A DNA stretch of 64,000 nt from Gracilimonas sp. (GCF_040218225.1 NZ_JAVJQO010000004.1:605327-669326); one strand, 5' to 3'; positions 44,022 through 53,702 are shown, counted from the first letter of the stretch. The notes: a model not told the origin generated them from the letters alone. Program-made: numbers and translations.

Positions 44022-44687
44022 TTGAAAACAATATTCCCGCCAAGAGAGCCTTTTAACGCCTACTCCCATTATCTGGGAGCGCTTATTGCCACTTTTTGGC
44101 TCTTTTTTCTAATGTCGGCAGCTTCAGAAAGCCCGATCGGGCATCAGGTTGCATACATGGTTTATGGTATTTCTGTAATCCTGATGTTTCTATCCAGCGC
44201 TATCTACCACACGCTGAATGTGCAGAATAACATTGAAGAATTTTTCAGGATGGTGGACCACTATCTCATTTACATTGTGATAGCCGGCACCTATACACCA
44301 ATGTGTGTCATTGTGTTGGAAGGGTCTTGGCAGTGGGGCATGTTATTGGGGATCTGGTTATTTGCATTGGCCGGAATTTTGAAAAAGACATTCTGGATGA
44401 ATGCACCCCGCTGGTTTTCAACTGTAATTTATCTTTTTATGGGTTGGGCCTCAGTCATTATTCTGCCTATGGTTTGGAGGCTGCTTCCACACGGATTTGT
44501 ATACTGGATTGCTATGGGCGGTTTATTTTATACGGTTGGTGCCGTCATCTATGCGATCAAAAAGCCAAATCCCATTCCCACAGCTTTTGGCTTTCATGAA
44601 ATTTGGCATCTATTTGTATTGGGTGGAGCTTTTTCCCATTATTGGGCGGTCTACAACTATTTACCCCAGTTCAATCTAACAGGATGA
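44022..44687 (+). CDS. trhA: Hemolysin III / TrhA-family membrane protein
   Basis: A 221-residue seven-helix protein. The N-terminal EPFNAYSHYLGA and the C-terminal FGFHEIWHLFVLGGAFSHYWAV carry the family His residues (SH near TM1, HEIWH and SH near the end), with SAIYHTLN after TM2. These bind a metal in the PAQR/CREST fold. The start is TTG at 44022. Members are linked to membrane-fluidity homeostasis in bacteria. Its stop overlaps the next start by 4 bases. Confidence 0.88.
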   Translation: MKTIFPPREPFNAYSHYLGALIATFWLFFLMSAASESPIGHQVAYMVYGISVILMFLSSAIYHTLNVQNNIEEFFRMVDHYLIYIVIAGTYTPMCVIVLEGSWQWGMLLGIWLFALAGILKKTFWMNAPRWFSTVIYLFMGWASVIILPMVWRLLPHGFVYWIAMGGLFYTVGAVIYAIKKPNPIPTAFGFHEIWHLFVLGGAFSHYWAVYNYLPQFNLTG

Positions 44688-47617
44688 TACAAAGAGTTTT
44701 TCTTGCTGTATTTTGCGTTTTGTTGTTAGCACCCTCTGTAGCTTTAGCTCAGCTTTATAACTCTATGGTTATAAACCGGCCCGGAGGGTTGAACTGGCAG
44801 CAAATTAAGACAGAACATTTTCGGATTATTTTCCCGGATGGAGAAGATTCCCTGGCCTATAGGTCTGCGGCTATTCTTGAAAGCCACTATGCACAGACTT
44901 CAGAACTTACAGGAGGAAAGCTGAGAAACTTCCCGGTGATTCTGAATAACTACAATGATCTGTCCAACGGTTTTGTAAATTCGTTTAATTTTCGTTCTGA
45001 AATAGAGCTTGCTGCTATAAAAGGAAAAGGGATGAATCCGCAGTCGGGTGACTGGCTCGAGACCGTGCTCCCTCACGAGCTCATTCATGCCACTCACTTT
45101 AACATTCAACAACCCTTTGAGGATAAGAAGGCAAGCATCCCAAATTTCATCAGCATATTCTATCCGGATATTGCCCGGACATTTCATGGCTTTGCACCGG
45201 TTGGGCTGCACGAAGGGCTGGCGGTATATTATGAAACAGAATCTGTGGCACCACAAGGAGGAAGGGGTAATTATAGTTTCTTCAATAATCGTTTTAATGC
45301 CAATTTTGCAAGCCCTGGCCGCTGGAATATGGGACAGACGCTCATTCCTACAGATTACACTCAGCCCTATAATCGCCATTACATTTCGGGATATACTTTT
45401 ATTGATTGGCTGCATGATGAATATGGCGATGAAGTTTCAAAAAAAGCGATCCGATATCATTATCATAATTTCTTTTTGGGGTATGGAGTTGCACTAAGAG
45501 CAAAAACCGGAAAGTGGCCGGGTCAATTGTACGCTCTTTATGAAGAAGATTTAGAAGAAAAGGAAGAAAAGCGATTAGCAGAGATCGAAATAAATACGAC
45601 TGCAAAATCCCGAATTATTGATACCCGTTTTAAGGGCGAAGAAATTCATGGCCCAATATGGATATCAGATACTAAACTGCTTTTCTACGGATCTTTTTAC
45701 AATGGCCGAATTGGCTTCTATACATATGATTTAGAGTCAAATGACTTGAACCTGATTAAAGAAGCATTCAGCGTTGAGGATTATAATTTTGAGATCAATG
45801 AAGGCACAGACTTCTATTTCAGCAACTACTCTCGCGACCCACTTATTCCAACTCAATATATTGCCGATGTTCAAAAACTGAATTTAGAAACGGGGAAATC
45901 AAAAAAGCTAACACATAATGCCCGGATTTATGCTCCGACTTCTAACGGGGATCGGGTATTGGGAATTCAGACGTCGGGTTCGAGCGGGAATATTGTAGAA
46001 ATTATGGAAGATGGTGAGGTCGAAATACGTAAGACTTTTGATGGGGCTATCCCGATTGCCCTTCGGTTCAACCCACAGCAGCCACAACAACTGGCGGTAG
46101 TTCTGAAAAGAAGGGGTGTTCAGGCTCTTTGGATTACATCGTTAAGTACTTTTTCAGAGGACTTGAGTGAAGCCCCGGATGTGGCTTTTAATAACGCATC
46201 TGTTTTTGATCCGCAATGGCACCCGGGAGGAGAGAAAGTTTTATTCAGTATGGATGCAGGTCCGGCCATGAATGTGTACGAATATAATCTGGGGTCGGGA
46301 CAGGTAACTCAGCTCACAAGTTCTGTATACAATGCATTCGAGGCTTCTTACTCACCCGATGGAAGTCAAATTGCATATATAGTGCAGGAAGTGAATGAGC
46401 GAAAAGTTGCTATCCTGAATCAGGATGATTTTTTGAATAGAGAAGTTTCAGCATCTATAAGGTTGAATGGTGATGCACTGAATGCAAAACTGAACACTCC
46501 TTTGCTTGGTGCTGCAGCTATGGACTCTATTTCCACTATTGAAAAAACTCCTTATGGCAGAGATCTTTCCTGGCTGAAGCCCCGGGCTGTATATCCGGTT
46601 TGGAAAGAAAAAGCGGGAACGTATCAATATGGAGCAGGGCTATCCAGCATTGATGCTCTTTCAAGACAGGCGTATTCAGCAGAGATAACCGGCATTCAGA
46701 ACCGTTTATGGTATGATGTCACCTATACCAACAAAATGTTTTATCCTGGTTTTGAGCTAAGCGGATACAGCGATCCTCAGTTTTTCCAGGTTTCAAATCA
46801 GCAAGAAAGTTACTCGGTTATGAGGCAAGATCGAGGTTTTAGTTTTTCGCTTCCTTTTGATTATACCTTTCGTGGCGATACCAGACTAAGCTCTATCTCA
46901 TTTTCACCGGAAATATCAGCTGAACAGTTCAAATATTACAATCTTCAGGCGGAAGAGCTTACCGATTTTAAAAGCAGGTATAAAGCAGGGTTCTTTTCTC
47001 AATTGAATATCGGAATTTTAAATCATCGAAGAGATATTCAGCCATCCTCAGGAATTTCATTTTTCGGATTATATGAGCAAACTTTAAATAAGGCTGATTT
47101 TTCAATTCCTACCCCGATTGGAGAGTTTCCCCGAAGTCTTACCAATCAATGGGCGGCTTATTATGGTGCTTTTGCTTTTGTTTCTCCGTTAAGAATATGG
47201 AATCAGTCGCTTCGCCTGGATCTGCAGTTTTTACAGCAGAGCAACTCACCTATCTATTCTAACGATACCATTATTCCAATGGGCTTTAACAAAACTCCGT
47301 TTCCAAACTTTAATTCACAGGGAAACGCTGCTTTTCAAAATTTGGGTCGTTTTAGTACCCGGTACACGATTCCGGTTTGGTATCCTGATACCGGTGGGTT
47401 AACAGTGCCACTTTATCTCAGCAGTATCTATTTAACAACTTTTACACACACCCTAACCGATATGGACGCCAACGACTTAGTAGCTTCCAGCAGAAGTATT
47501 TTCGGGGCTGGTTTCCATGTTCAGTTCAAAGTGTCTAACTTATTGTTTGATTTAGGAGTAGGGCTTGCATATGAGCCAACTCGGAATAACACTCAATTTA
47601 TATTTGGCCAATTTTGA
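44684..47617 (+). CDS. Outer-membrane protein with HELIH peptidase, beta-propeller and barrel
   Basis: A 977-residue protein. The ATG at 44684 overlaps the trhA stop (ATGA) and gives a signal peptide (LAVFCVLLLAPSVALAQ). Residues about 30-260 carry a gluzincin-like peptidase: HELIH at 131-135 with a likely third ligand in GLHEGLAVYY (E177). Residues about 330-590 have WD40/TolB-like repeats (for example FEASYSPDGSQIAYIV). The last about 350 residues are amphipathic strands ending in Phe (FIFGQF), as in an outer-membrane barrel. This makes a surface protease with a propeller. The combined architecture has no standard name known to me. Confidence 0.8.
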   Translation: MIQRVFLAVFCVLLLAPSVALAQLYNSMVINRPGGLNWQQIKTEHFRIIFPDGEDSLAYRSAAILESHYAQTSELTGGKLRNFPVILNNYNDLSNGFVNSFNFRSEIELAAIKGKGMNPQSGDWLETVLPHELIHATHFNIQQPFEDKKASIPNFISIFYPDIARTFHGFAPVGLHEGLAVYYETESVAPQGGRGNYSFFNNRFNANFASPGRWNMGQTLIPTDYTQPYNRHYISGYTFIDWLHDEYGDEVSKKAIRYHYHNFFLGYGVALRAKTGKWPGQLYALYEEDLEEKEEKRLAEIEINTTAKSRIIDTRFKGEEIHGPIWISDTKLLFYGSFYNGRIGFYTYDLESNDLNLIKEAFSVEDYNFEINEGTDFYFSNYSRDPLIPTQYIADVQKLNLETGKSKKLTHNARIYAPTSNGDRVLGIQTSGSSGNIVEIMEDGEVEIRKTFDGAIPIALRFNPQQPQQLAVVLKRRGVQALWITSLSTFSEDLSEAPDVAFNNASVFDPQWHPGGEKVLFSMDAGPAMNVYEYNLGSGQVTQLTSSVYNAFEASYSPDGSQIAYIVQEVNERKVAILNQDDFLNREVSASIRLNGDALNAKLNTPLLGAAAMDSISTIEKTPYGRDLSWLKPRAVYPVWKEKAGTYQYGAGLSSIDALSRQAYSAEITGIQNRLWYDVTYTNKMFYPGFELSGYSDPQFFQVSNQQESYSVMRQDRGFSFSLPFDYTFRGDTRLSSISFSPEISAEQFKYYNLQAEELTDFKSRYKAGFFSQLNIGILNHRRDIQPSSGISFFGLYEQTLNKADFSIPTPIGEFPRSLTNQWAAYYGAFAFVSPLRIWNQSLRLDLQFLQQSNSPIYSNDTIIPMGFNKTPFPNFNSQGNAAFQNLGRFSTRYTIPVWYPDTGGLTVPLYLSSIYLTTFTHTLTDMDANDLVASSRSIFGAGFHVQFKVSNLLFDLGVGLAYEPTRNNTQFIFGQF

Positions 47618-48180
47618 TAAAATCATTTGTTCTTCGTGTTTCCATTGTAGCTTTTTGTGTAATTGCTTTTGGTTGTGAAGCTAAAAAGCCTGAGGATCCT
47701 CAATCAGCTCAAAACGGCAATCGAAAAAGCCCGATAGCTATTTCTTCGATCAAACATGAAGGCACCTACATTAAAGTAGTGTATGGTCAGCCATACCGGC
47801 GTGGCCGCACTATATTTGGAGATTGGGAGCCATGGGGAGAAGTTTGGCGGACGGGAGCAAACGAAGCCACAGAAATTACTTTTACTGAACCTGTTTTGAT
47901 GGGAGATCAAGCCGTGCGTCAGGGAACTTATGCTCTTTTTACTATTCCTGAGCCTGACTCTTTTACCGTTATTCTGAATCATGAATTAGGCCAATGGGGA
48001 GCATTCGAATACAAACCCGAGCGCGACTATAAACGAATGAAATTCCCGGTTCAGAATTTAGAAACTCCGGTCGAGTCATTCGCTATTGAATTCTCAGAAC
48101 CGGAATACAGCATGACCACGATGACCATGAAGTGGGATGTGATTAGAGTAGATATGCCTATTCGGTTTTATGGGGAATAG
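47614..48180 (+). CDS. DUF2911 lipoprotein
   Basis: A 188-residue protein with a lipoprotein signal (IAFCVIAFGCEAK; Cys at about 21). The DUF2911 core is present: ISSIKHEGTYIKVVYGQPYRRGRTIFG, WGEVWRTGANEATEITF, and GTYALFTIPEPDSFTVILN. The function of this family is unknown; it is common in Bacteroidota. The start is TTG at 47614, overlapping the previous stop, so it is translated with the barrel protein and probably works beside it at the outer membrane. Confidence 0.82.
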   Translation: MIKSFVLRVSIVAFCVIAFGCEAKKPEDPQSAQNGNRKSPIAISSIKHEGTYIKVVYGQPYRRGRTIFGDWEPWGEVWRTGANEATEITFTEPVLMGDQAVRQGTYALFTIPEPDSFTVILNHELGQWGAFEYKPERDYKRMKFPVQNLETPVESFAIEFSEPEYSMTTMTMKWDVIRVDMPIRFYGE

Positions 48181-48401
48181 GTAATTTCTCCTTCTTGCGA
48201 AGGAGGAGATTTAGAGGAGATCGGAGCTAAGGGTAATCATGCTTTTCTAACTTGCTGCCGAAGGGCTGAACCCCTTCGCTTGTGCACTGGAAAAGATGCT
48301 TTATGGGTGGAAAGATGGTAACCGCTGATTAATATCTGTTCTGGTACGCAAGCGAGTCGTTTACGGCATCGCCGATTGTTTAAAAAACCACTACAGCCTT
48401 A
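48181..48401. other. Intergenic region with two short hairpins
   Basis: Two perfect 7-bp hairpins are visible: CTCCTTC/GAAGGAG at 48188-48205 and CGAAGGG/CCCTTCG at 48259-48278. Neither has a T-run. They resemble interspersed repeat units lying between convergent genes. No coding frame was supported in these about 220 bases. Confidence 0.5.
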
Positions 48402-48746
48402 CTAATTCTCAACCAGCTTCAACAGCTCTTCGGGAACCTCAACATCCATACGCAAAACCTGAGAAGCATGGGTTTTTCCCTGGGCATCCAGCTTTAGTGA
48501 TACAGTTCCGCCACCGCCAAGACTCTGATTCAGAATGAAATTCAACGCGCCGATATTGGGTAGCTCGTACCGCTCAACCTCTCCTTTGCACACATTCTTC
48601 ATGTGGTCTTTTACACGTTCAGCAGTCAGGTTTTCTTTCAAAAAAGGGTAGATCTCAGGATGCCGGGCAATGATCCCAACATTACTTCCATTTCCTTTGT
48701 CGCCACTGCGACCGTGGGCAATTTTTAACAACTTTACGGTTGGCAT
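48402..48746 (-). CDS. AtuA C-terminal-like ferredoxin-fold protein
   Basis: A 114-residue protein. The opening LLKIAHGRSGDKGNGSNVGIIAR and the later LNFILNQSLGGGGTVSLKLDAQGKTHASQVLRMDVEVPEEL match the free-standing form of the AtuA C-terminal domain (ferredoxin-like). The large N-terminal AtuA domain of acyclic terpene/acyl-CoA utilisation proteins is not encoded beside it. It therefore acts alone or with a partner elsewhere. The function is unknown. Confidence 0.72.
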   Translation of the reverse strand: MPTVKLLKIAHGRSGDKGNGSNVGIIARHPEIYPFLKENLTAERVKDHMKNVCKGEVERYELPNIGALNFILNQSLGGGGTVSLKLDAQGKTHASQVLRMDVEVPEELLKLVEN

Positions 48747-48978
48747 GATGAATTGAATTTCTTTAACTGGAATTTTGACAAAGATAACCTGATTTGCCTT
48801 TACATCACAATAAAATGGAACACGGATAGAACGGATTAGTAGGATTAACGTTGAAGCAAGTTGGTAGGCTTCTAAAATATATCATAATGTTGTCATTCCG
48901 CGGCGAATGCCCGGAATCTGAAGGGTTTACAAGGTTCAGAATAATCTTTTGGCATTAATCGATTAAAAGCAAAACTCT
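48747..48978. other. Intergenic region with a GTCATTCCG repeat arm
   Basis: About 230 bases without a supported gene. TTGTCATTCCGCGG begins at about 48891 and is followed by a broken complement (CCCGGAATCTGAAG). This is one arm of the REP-like family also seen at 37979. The remainder is AT-rich. Confidence 0.5.
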
Positions 48979-49698
48979 TTAATCAGACAGGTAATAAACG
49001 ACTGTAGAAACCACGCGTACATTTTTGATGTGCGGGTTGTTATTGTCCCGTGGTGAAATGCTGAACTGCCCCTGATAAGCCGTTTTGATTTTACCGAGCT
49101 TACTGTCAGAATCTTCGGCAAATTTCTGGGCTACCTTGCGGGCTTCTTTGGTAGATTCCTCGATCATCTGAGGCTTTATATCGTTCAGGCTGTTAAACAG
49201 GTATTCTGTTCGCACCTGATATTCATTTCCGGTTAAAGCCACTCCCTGCTTTCCAAGCTCAGCCAGTTTATTCATAATTCCGCGCACCTGAAGAACATCC
49301 TCAGAATAAACGGTAACGGTTTGATCGGCCACGTATCGGTATTCAGGATTATCAGCGCCACCATATTGCTGGGCTGACTTGTCGGTTACAAACGGAGTAG
49401 ATGCCGAAATCTCTTCTTCGCTCACTCCATTCTCAATTAGGAAGTCTTTTATTTTTTGCTTGCTGCGCTCCAGGTCCATGTAAATATCGGAAAGCTGATT
49501 ATTGGCTTCTGTAAATTGAATCGGCCAGATTACAACATCAGCAAGGTGCTCCTGTTCAGCCAGTCCCTTTACGGTAACTGTTCGCTCATATTCTTTGTAG
49601 GTAATAGCCGCGTTTCGAAGAAGAAACCCAAGGGAAGCCAAACCTACAATTATGCCGATTCCAAGTATGATAGAATTACGATTGTTCTGTGTATCCAT
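48979..49698 (-). CDS. SIMPL (DUF541) domain protein
   Basis: A 239-residue protein with an N-terminal membrane helix or uncleaved signal (IILGIGIIVGLASLGFLL). The SIMPL domain starts at ERTVTVKGLAEQEHLADVVIWPIQF and ends in paired strands near NVRVVSTVVYYL. Members of this family form large periplasmic assemblies. A conserved ASTPFVTDKSAQQ segment lies mid-protein. The gene stands alone; about 230 bases separate it from the AtuA-like gene. The biological role is not established. Confidence 0.85.
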   Translation of the reverse strand: MDTQNNRNSIILGIGIIVGLASLGFLLRNAAITYKEYERTVTVKGLAEQEHLADVVIWPIQFTEANNQLSDIYMDLERSKQKIKDFLIENGVSEEEISASTPFVTDKSAQQYGGADNPEYRYVADQTVTVYSEDVLQVRGIMNKLAELGKQGVALTGNEYQVRTEYLFNSLNDIKPQMIEESTKEARKVAQKFAEDSDSKLGKIKTAYQGQFSISPRDNNNPHIKNVRVVSTVVYYLSD

Positions 49699-49834
49699 AA
49701 AAAGAAAAGAAATTTATTAAGGCGCTAAAAATATAGCTATCTGTTTGTTAATAAGTAGTTACTCTCTGATTTATTGTTCCTTATCCCAACAAAAAAACAG
49801 CCAGCTGAAGTCCAAAAAGAAGTGGCCGTTTATT

Positions 49835-51733
49835 CTACGCTCGTTCTGCCATTTCCAGCCAGACAAGCTCTTTTTCTTCCAGCGTTTCCTTGAGCTGTTC
49901 AAACTCCTGAGAGAGTTCATTTAATTCCTCATAGCTTAAACCACCTGCACTCATTTTTTTCTCGAGCTCCGCTTTTTCTTCTTCCATTTTGGCAATCTCT
50001 TTCTCCAGTTTGTTGAATTCACGCCGCTCATTATAATTGAGTTTTTTGGGCTGATCTGATGTGTTTTTTTGTTTTGGGTCGGGCTTGGTATCAGCTACCG
50101 GTTTCTCCTTTTTCGGGGATGAAGTCTCACTCATACGATTCAGCATTTCTTCCCGGTATTCTTCATAGGTTCCGTGGAAATCATCGATTACACCCTGTCC
50201 CTCAAATACGAAATAGTGATCCACCAGCTTGTCCATAAAAAAGCGATCGTGAGATACAATAATCAGGCAGCCTCCAAAATTTTGAAGAAAGTCTTCCAGT
50301 TTGTTCAGAGTCAACAAGTCCAGGTCGTTGGTGGGCTCATCCAGGATTAGAAAATTGGGGTTCTTGATAAGCACCATCATCAGTCCCAGCCGCCGCTTTT
50401 CACCTCCACTCAGTTTCTCAACCGGGGTATACTGCGCTTTGGAAGGAAACATAAAATGTTCCAGAAACTGAGAAGACGTGATTTTATCGCCGTTGGAAAG
50501 CTCAATTACTTCAGCTACCTCTTTGATCACTTCAATAACCCGCTTCGACTCATCAATCTTTATTCCCTTCTGCTGATAATGACCAAAGACAATGGTTTCG
50601 CCGGTTTCAATCTCACCGGAATCCGCTTTCTCTTCGCCAAGCAAAATTTTAAGGAAGGTGCTTTTGCCTACTCCGTTTTTGCCTAATACCCCGATGCGTT
50701 CGCCCTGCAAAAACTGGTAGCTGAAGTCGTCCAGAATTATGGTTTCATCAAAAGCTTTATTGATATTTTTGAGCTCAAGTACCTTTCCGCCCATGCGGCT
50801 CATATTTACATCCAGCTGAAGCTCCGTTTCTTCGCGACCAGACTGAGCTTTTTCCCTGGTCTTGTAGAAATCTTTGATGCGCGATTTAGATTTGGTGGTT
50901 CGGGCTTTGGGGCCGCGCCGCATCCATTCCAGCTCTTTTTTCATCAGCTTGCCAGCCTTGGCAATTTCGGTAGCCTCTATCTCCTCCCGCTCGGCCTTTT
51001 TCTCGAGGTAATATTCGTAATTTCCTTTGTGGTGATAGAGTTTGCCATAATCCAGTTCCAGGATATGATTACAAACCCGATCCAGAAAGTAGCGATCGTG
51101 AGTCACCATCAGCAAGGTCATCGTACTTTTGGCGAGATACGATTCCAGCCACTCAATCATTTCTACATCCAGATGGTTAGTAGGTTCATCCAGGATCAGC
51201 AGATCCGGTTCATCCAGCAGCACAAAAGCCAGGGCAACCCGCTTGCGTTCTCCTCCGGAAAGAGAAGCGATAGACTGATCCAGATCGTAGATGTTGAGTG
51301 CGCCCAGAATCTGCTCCATCTGTTGCTCTACATCCCAGGCCTCGGCGGCATCCATGGCAGCGGTTGCTTTCTCAAAAGCCTGCTGGGTTTGTGGATTGAA
51401 ATCCTCGGCCTGTTCCCGAACAGCTTTTTCATAACGCTGTACAATGCGGATCTTCTCTGAGTTTCCATGTGCGATAAACTCACTGATGGTCATGCTATCA
51501 TCCATGTCGGGCTCCTGTGCGAGGAAACCAATCTGTATGCCTTTCTGAGTCATGACTTTTCCGGAATCCGGCTCCATTTCCCCGGCGAGGATTTTAAGAA
51601 GTGTAGATTTCCCGGTACCATTGGGTGCAATAAGGGCTGCTTTATCTCCTTTGGAGATGCCAAATGTCAGATCCTCAAAAAGAGGTTTAATCCCAAAATT
51701 TTTGGAAAGGTTTTCAGTGGAAAGGTAGGTCAT
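49835..51733 (-). CDS. uup: ABC-F family ATPase (Uup type)
   Basis: A 632-residue protein with two tandem ATPase domains and no membrane segments. The first has Walker A APNGTGKSTLL, signature LSGGERKRVAL and DEPTNHLD. The second has GKNGVGKSTFL, LSGGEKRRLGL and DEPTNDLD. The linker GPKARTTKSKSRIKDFYK and a C-terminal coiled coil (about 570-630) match Uup. ABC-F proteins act on the ribosome; Uup also affects transposon excision and replication intermediates in other bacteria. The assignment to the Uup subgroup is good but not absolute. Confidence 0.9.
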   Translation of the reverse strand: MTYLSTENLSKNFGIKPLFEDLTFGISKGDKAALIAPNGTGKSTLLKILAGEMEPDSGKVMTQKGIQIGFLAQEPDMDDSMTISEFIAHGNSEKIRIVQRYEKAVREQAEDFNPQTQQAFEKATAAMDAAEAWDVEQQMEQILGALNIYDLDQSIASLSGGERKRVALAFVLLDEPDLLILDEPTNHLDVEMIEWLESYLAKSTMTLLMVTHDRYFLDRVCNHILELDYGKLYHHKGNYEYYLEKKAEREEIEATEIAKAGKLMKKELEWMRRGPKARTTKSKSRIKDFYKTREKAQSGREETELQLDVNMSRMGGKVLELKNINKAFDETIILDDFSYQFLQGERIGVLGKNGVGKSTFLKILLGEEKADSGEIETGETIVFGHYQQKGIKIDESKRVIEVIKEVAEVIELSNGDKITSSQFLEHFMFPSKAQYTPVEKLSGGEKRRLGLMMVLIKNPNFLILDEPTNDLDLLTLNKLEDFLQNFGGCLIIVSHDRFFMDKLVDHYFVFEGQGVIDDFHGTYEEYREEMLNRMSETSSPKKEKPVADTKPDPKQKNTSDQPKKLNYNERREFNKLEKEIAKMEEEKAELEKKMSAGGLSYEELNELSQEFEQLKETLEEKELVWLEMAERA

Positions 51734-51930
51734 GTAAGTTGGAGCAATTAGAACTCAATTGATGAAGCAGTAAAATAAGGATTTTGCAACGAGAACCCAT
51801 TCTTTGGTTTTACCTTCATCTTCTTCATTTGTTATTTCGATTGTGAGGAGGGGTTCGATAATTTAAGATCTTAACAAATTTAGGATTGATACTAACCCAG
51901 CATGTGTTTAAGCTAACTGAATAATTAAAA

Positions 51931-51934
51931 GAGG
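51931..51934 (+). promoter_or_regulatory. Ribosome binding site fixing the amidoligase start
   Basis: GAGG abuts a TTG at 51935 but lies 6 bases before a second in-frame TTG at 51941. As with the CHAT gene, spacing favours the second codon (MKFKNPPV). Confidence 0.55.
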
Positions 51935-51940
51935 TTGTAT

Positions 51941-52939
51941 TTGAAGTTTAAGAATCCACCAGTACAAGAAAATCAGGATGGCGAAGAGCGCTCAGTAGGC
52001 TTTGAATTTGAATTCACCGGTGTAGAAATGGCCGATGCAGCCGATATGATTGTTGACCTTTATGGCGGCGAAGTCGAGCAGATTAGTGGATATGAGTTTA
52101 AGGTAAATGATACCGGCTTCGGTACGTTTTCTTTGGAGCTGGATGCCAGTCTTTTCCTCAATAAAAAATATGAGGGTGTTTTAAAATCTGTGGGCCTGAA
52201 TGTGGAAAAGCTCAAAAACAAAGCCAAGCTTGAAGATACGCTAAGAGAGATGGCTTCAACAGTAGTTCCGTTTGAGATTATTACACCACCGATCCCGCTT
52301 TCAAAATTAGATGTCCTGAATAAACTGGTCGACAAACTCCGGGATTGGAAAGCCAAAGGAACCGGGAGTTCCTTCTTTTATGCTTTTGGACTGCACTTGA
52401 ATCCGGAAGTGCCGGAGTTAACAGCCGAAAGTTTGCATCGGCATTTAAAAGCCTATGTAATGCTGGATGCGTGGATTCGTCAGGATGCTGAAATTGATAT
52501 CAGCCGTAAACTGACGCCCTACATTAATGAGTACGAGATGAAATATATCCGGCATATTCTGCAGGAAGAATACCAGCCTGATTTGGAAACGCTGATTCGG
52601 GATTATTTTGAATTTGATAACTCCCGGAATCGCCCGTTGGATATGCTCCCCGTATTCAAGTTTTTGAATAAGGAACTTACGGAAGAACTGTTAGAAGATA
52701 CGTTGACCTCAGCTCGGCCAACTTTTCATTACCGGCTTCCGAATTGCTCCATTCAGGATGAAAGCTGGTCAATGGGCGAGGAATGGAACCGTTGGTGGTT
52801 GGTTGAACGTTTAGCAAATGATGAACAGGCACTGAATCAATACGCAAGGAGGTTTCTGGGAATGGACGAGAAAACGCTGTTTAGCGTAAAAAGAAAATGG
52901 ATCAAACTCATGGATCGCTGGGTGCAAGATGTACGATAG
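51941..52939 (+). CDS. Amidoligase-family enzyme
   Basis: A 332-residue protein. The opening segment SVGFEFEFTGVEMADAADMIVDLYGGEVE is the first strand and acidic metal site of glutamine-synthetase-fold amidoligases. FSLELDASLF and the later FYAFGLHLNPEVP give the next conserved acidic and His residues. These enzymes form amide or peptide bonds with ATP. The next gene encodes a glutamine amidotransferase-type hydrolase and overlaps by 11 bases, the usual genomic partner of this family. The product is unknown: possibly a modified peptide or cell-wall amide. Confidence 0.8.
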   Translation: MKFKNPPVQENQDGEERSVGFEFEFTGVEMADAADMIVDLYGGEVEQISGYEFKVNDTGFGTFSLELDASLFLNKKYEGVLKSVGLNVEKLKNKAKLEDTLREMASTVVPFEIITPPIPLSKLDVLNKLVDKLRDWKAKGTGSSFFYAFGLHLNPEVPELTAESLHRHLKAYVMLDAWIRQDAEIDISRKLTPYINEYEMKYIRHILQEEYQPDLETLIRDYFEFDNSRNRPLDMLPVFKFLNKELTEELLEDTLTSARPTFHYRLPNCSIQDESWSMGEEWNRWWLVERLANDEQALNQYARRFLGMDEKTLFSVKRKWIKLMDRWVQDVR

Positions 52940-53702
52940 AGAACCGGTTATTGGTATAACAGGTCCAGTTGAAGGTGGAACAGGCGCTTGGATTTTTACT
53001 GCATTGTCAGTAATTCTGCAGGGCGGTAAGCCCCTGCGTATCAACCCGGATATGCCCAGAAGCATCGATCAGATAGATGGACTGATTTTGGGTGGAGGCG
53101 CTGATGTGGAGCCTCTGAAATATGGCCAGCAGCGCATTATAAAAGCCAAACTGGCTCGAGATAAGCGTACCGTTTTTGAATGGATTCTTTCCATATTATT
53201 TTTCCCACTCTACTGGCTGGCCCGCTATTTCCAACACACTAAAAAATCACCTATCGACCTGGGGCGGGATAAGCTGGAACTAAAACTACTGTCACAGGCG
53301 ATCGAACGAGGGTTGCCGGTGTTGGGCATTTGCAGAGGAATGCAGCTTATGAATGTGCATTTTAAGGGGACGCTACACCAGGATATTCGCGGGTTTTATG
53401 CAGAGAAAGCGCAGGTCTCATCTATCTTTCCAAAAAAGCGAATCAGGATTAAAGATCATACCAAACTCTGCGAGTTGCTCCAAACCGATATCTGCAACGT
53501 CAATGCCTTGCACAACCAGGCTATTGATAAGCCAGGAGAAGGAATCGAAGTGGCTTGTACGGAATTAAATACCAGAATCACACAGGCTATTGAACATACC
53601 GAATATCCCTTCATGATTGGTGTGCAATGGCACCCGGAATACCTGATCCAAATCGCCCGCCAGCGAAATATCTTTAAGCAGCTGGTTAATGCGGCAAAGT
53701 GA
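52929..53702 (+). CDS. Class I glutamine amidotransferase-like hydrolase (peptidase C26)
   Basis: A 257-residue protein. VIGITGPVEGGTGAW opens it and GLILGGGADVEPLKYG is the C26 core. The nucleophile Cys lies in LGICRGMQLMNV, and the His/Glu pair in VQWHPEYL. This fits the gamma-glutamyl-GABA hydrolase (PuuD-like) group. An insertion at about 80-100 is hydrophobic (LSILFFPLYWLARYF) and could touch the membrane. Overlap with the amidoligase gene indicates a functional pair: ligation by one, hydrolysis or ammonia supply by the other. Confidence 0.87.
   Translation: MYDREPVIGITGPVEGGTGAWIFTALSVILQGGKPLRINPDMPRSIDQIDGLILGGGADVEPLKYGQQRIIKAKLARDKRTVFEWILSILFFPLYWLARYFQHTKKSPIDLGRDKLELKLLSQAIERGLPVLGICRGMQLMNVHFKGTLHQDIRGFYAEKAQVSSIFPKKRIRIKDHTKLCELLQTDICNVNALHNQAIDKPGEGIEVACTELNTRITQAIEHTEYPFMIGVQWHPEYLIQIARQRNIFKQLVNAAK

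Noticed and set aside
44900..45415. 171-codon minus-strand frame
   Set aside because: Opposite the HELIH peptidase domain, which has clear motifs in the sense frame.
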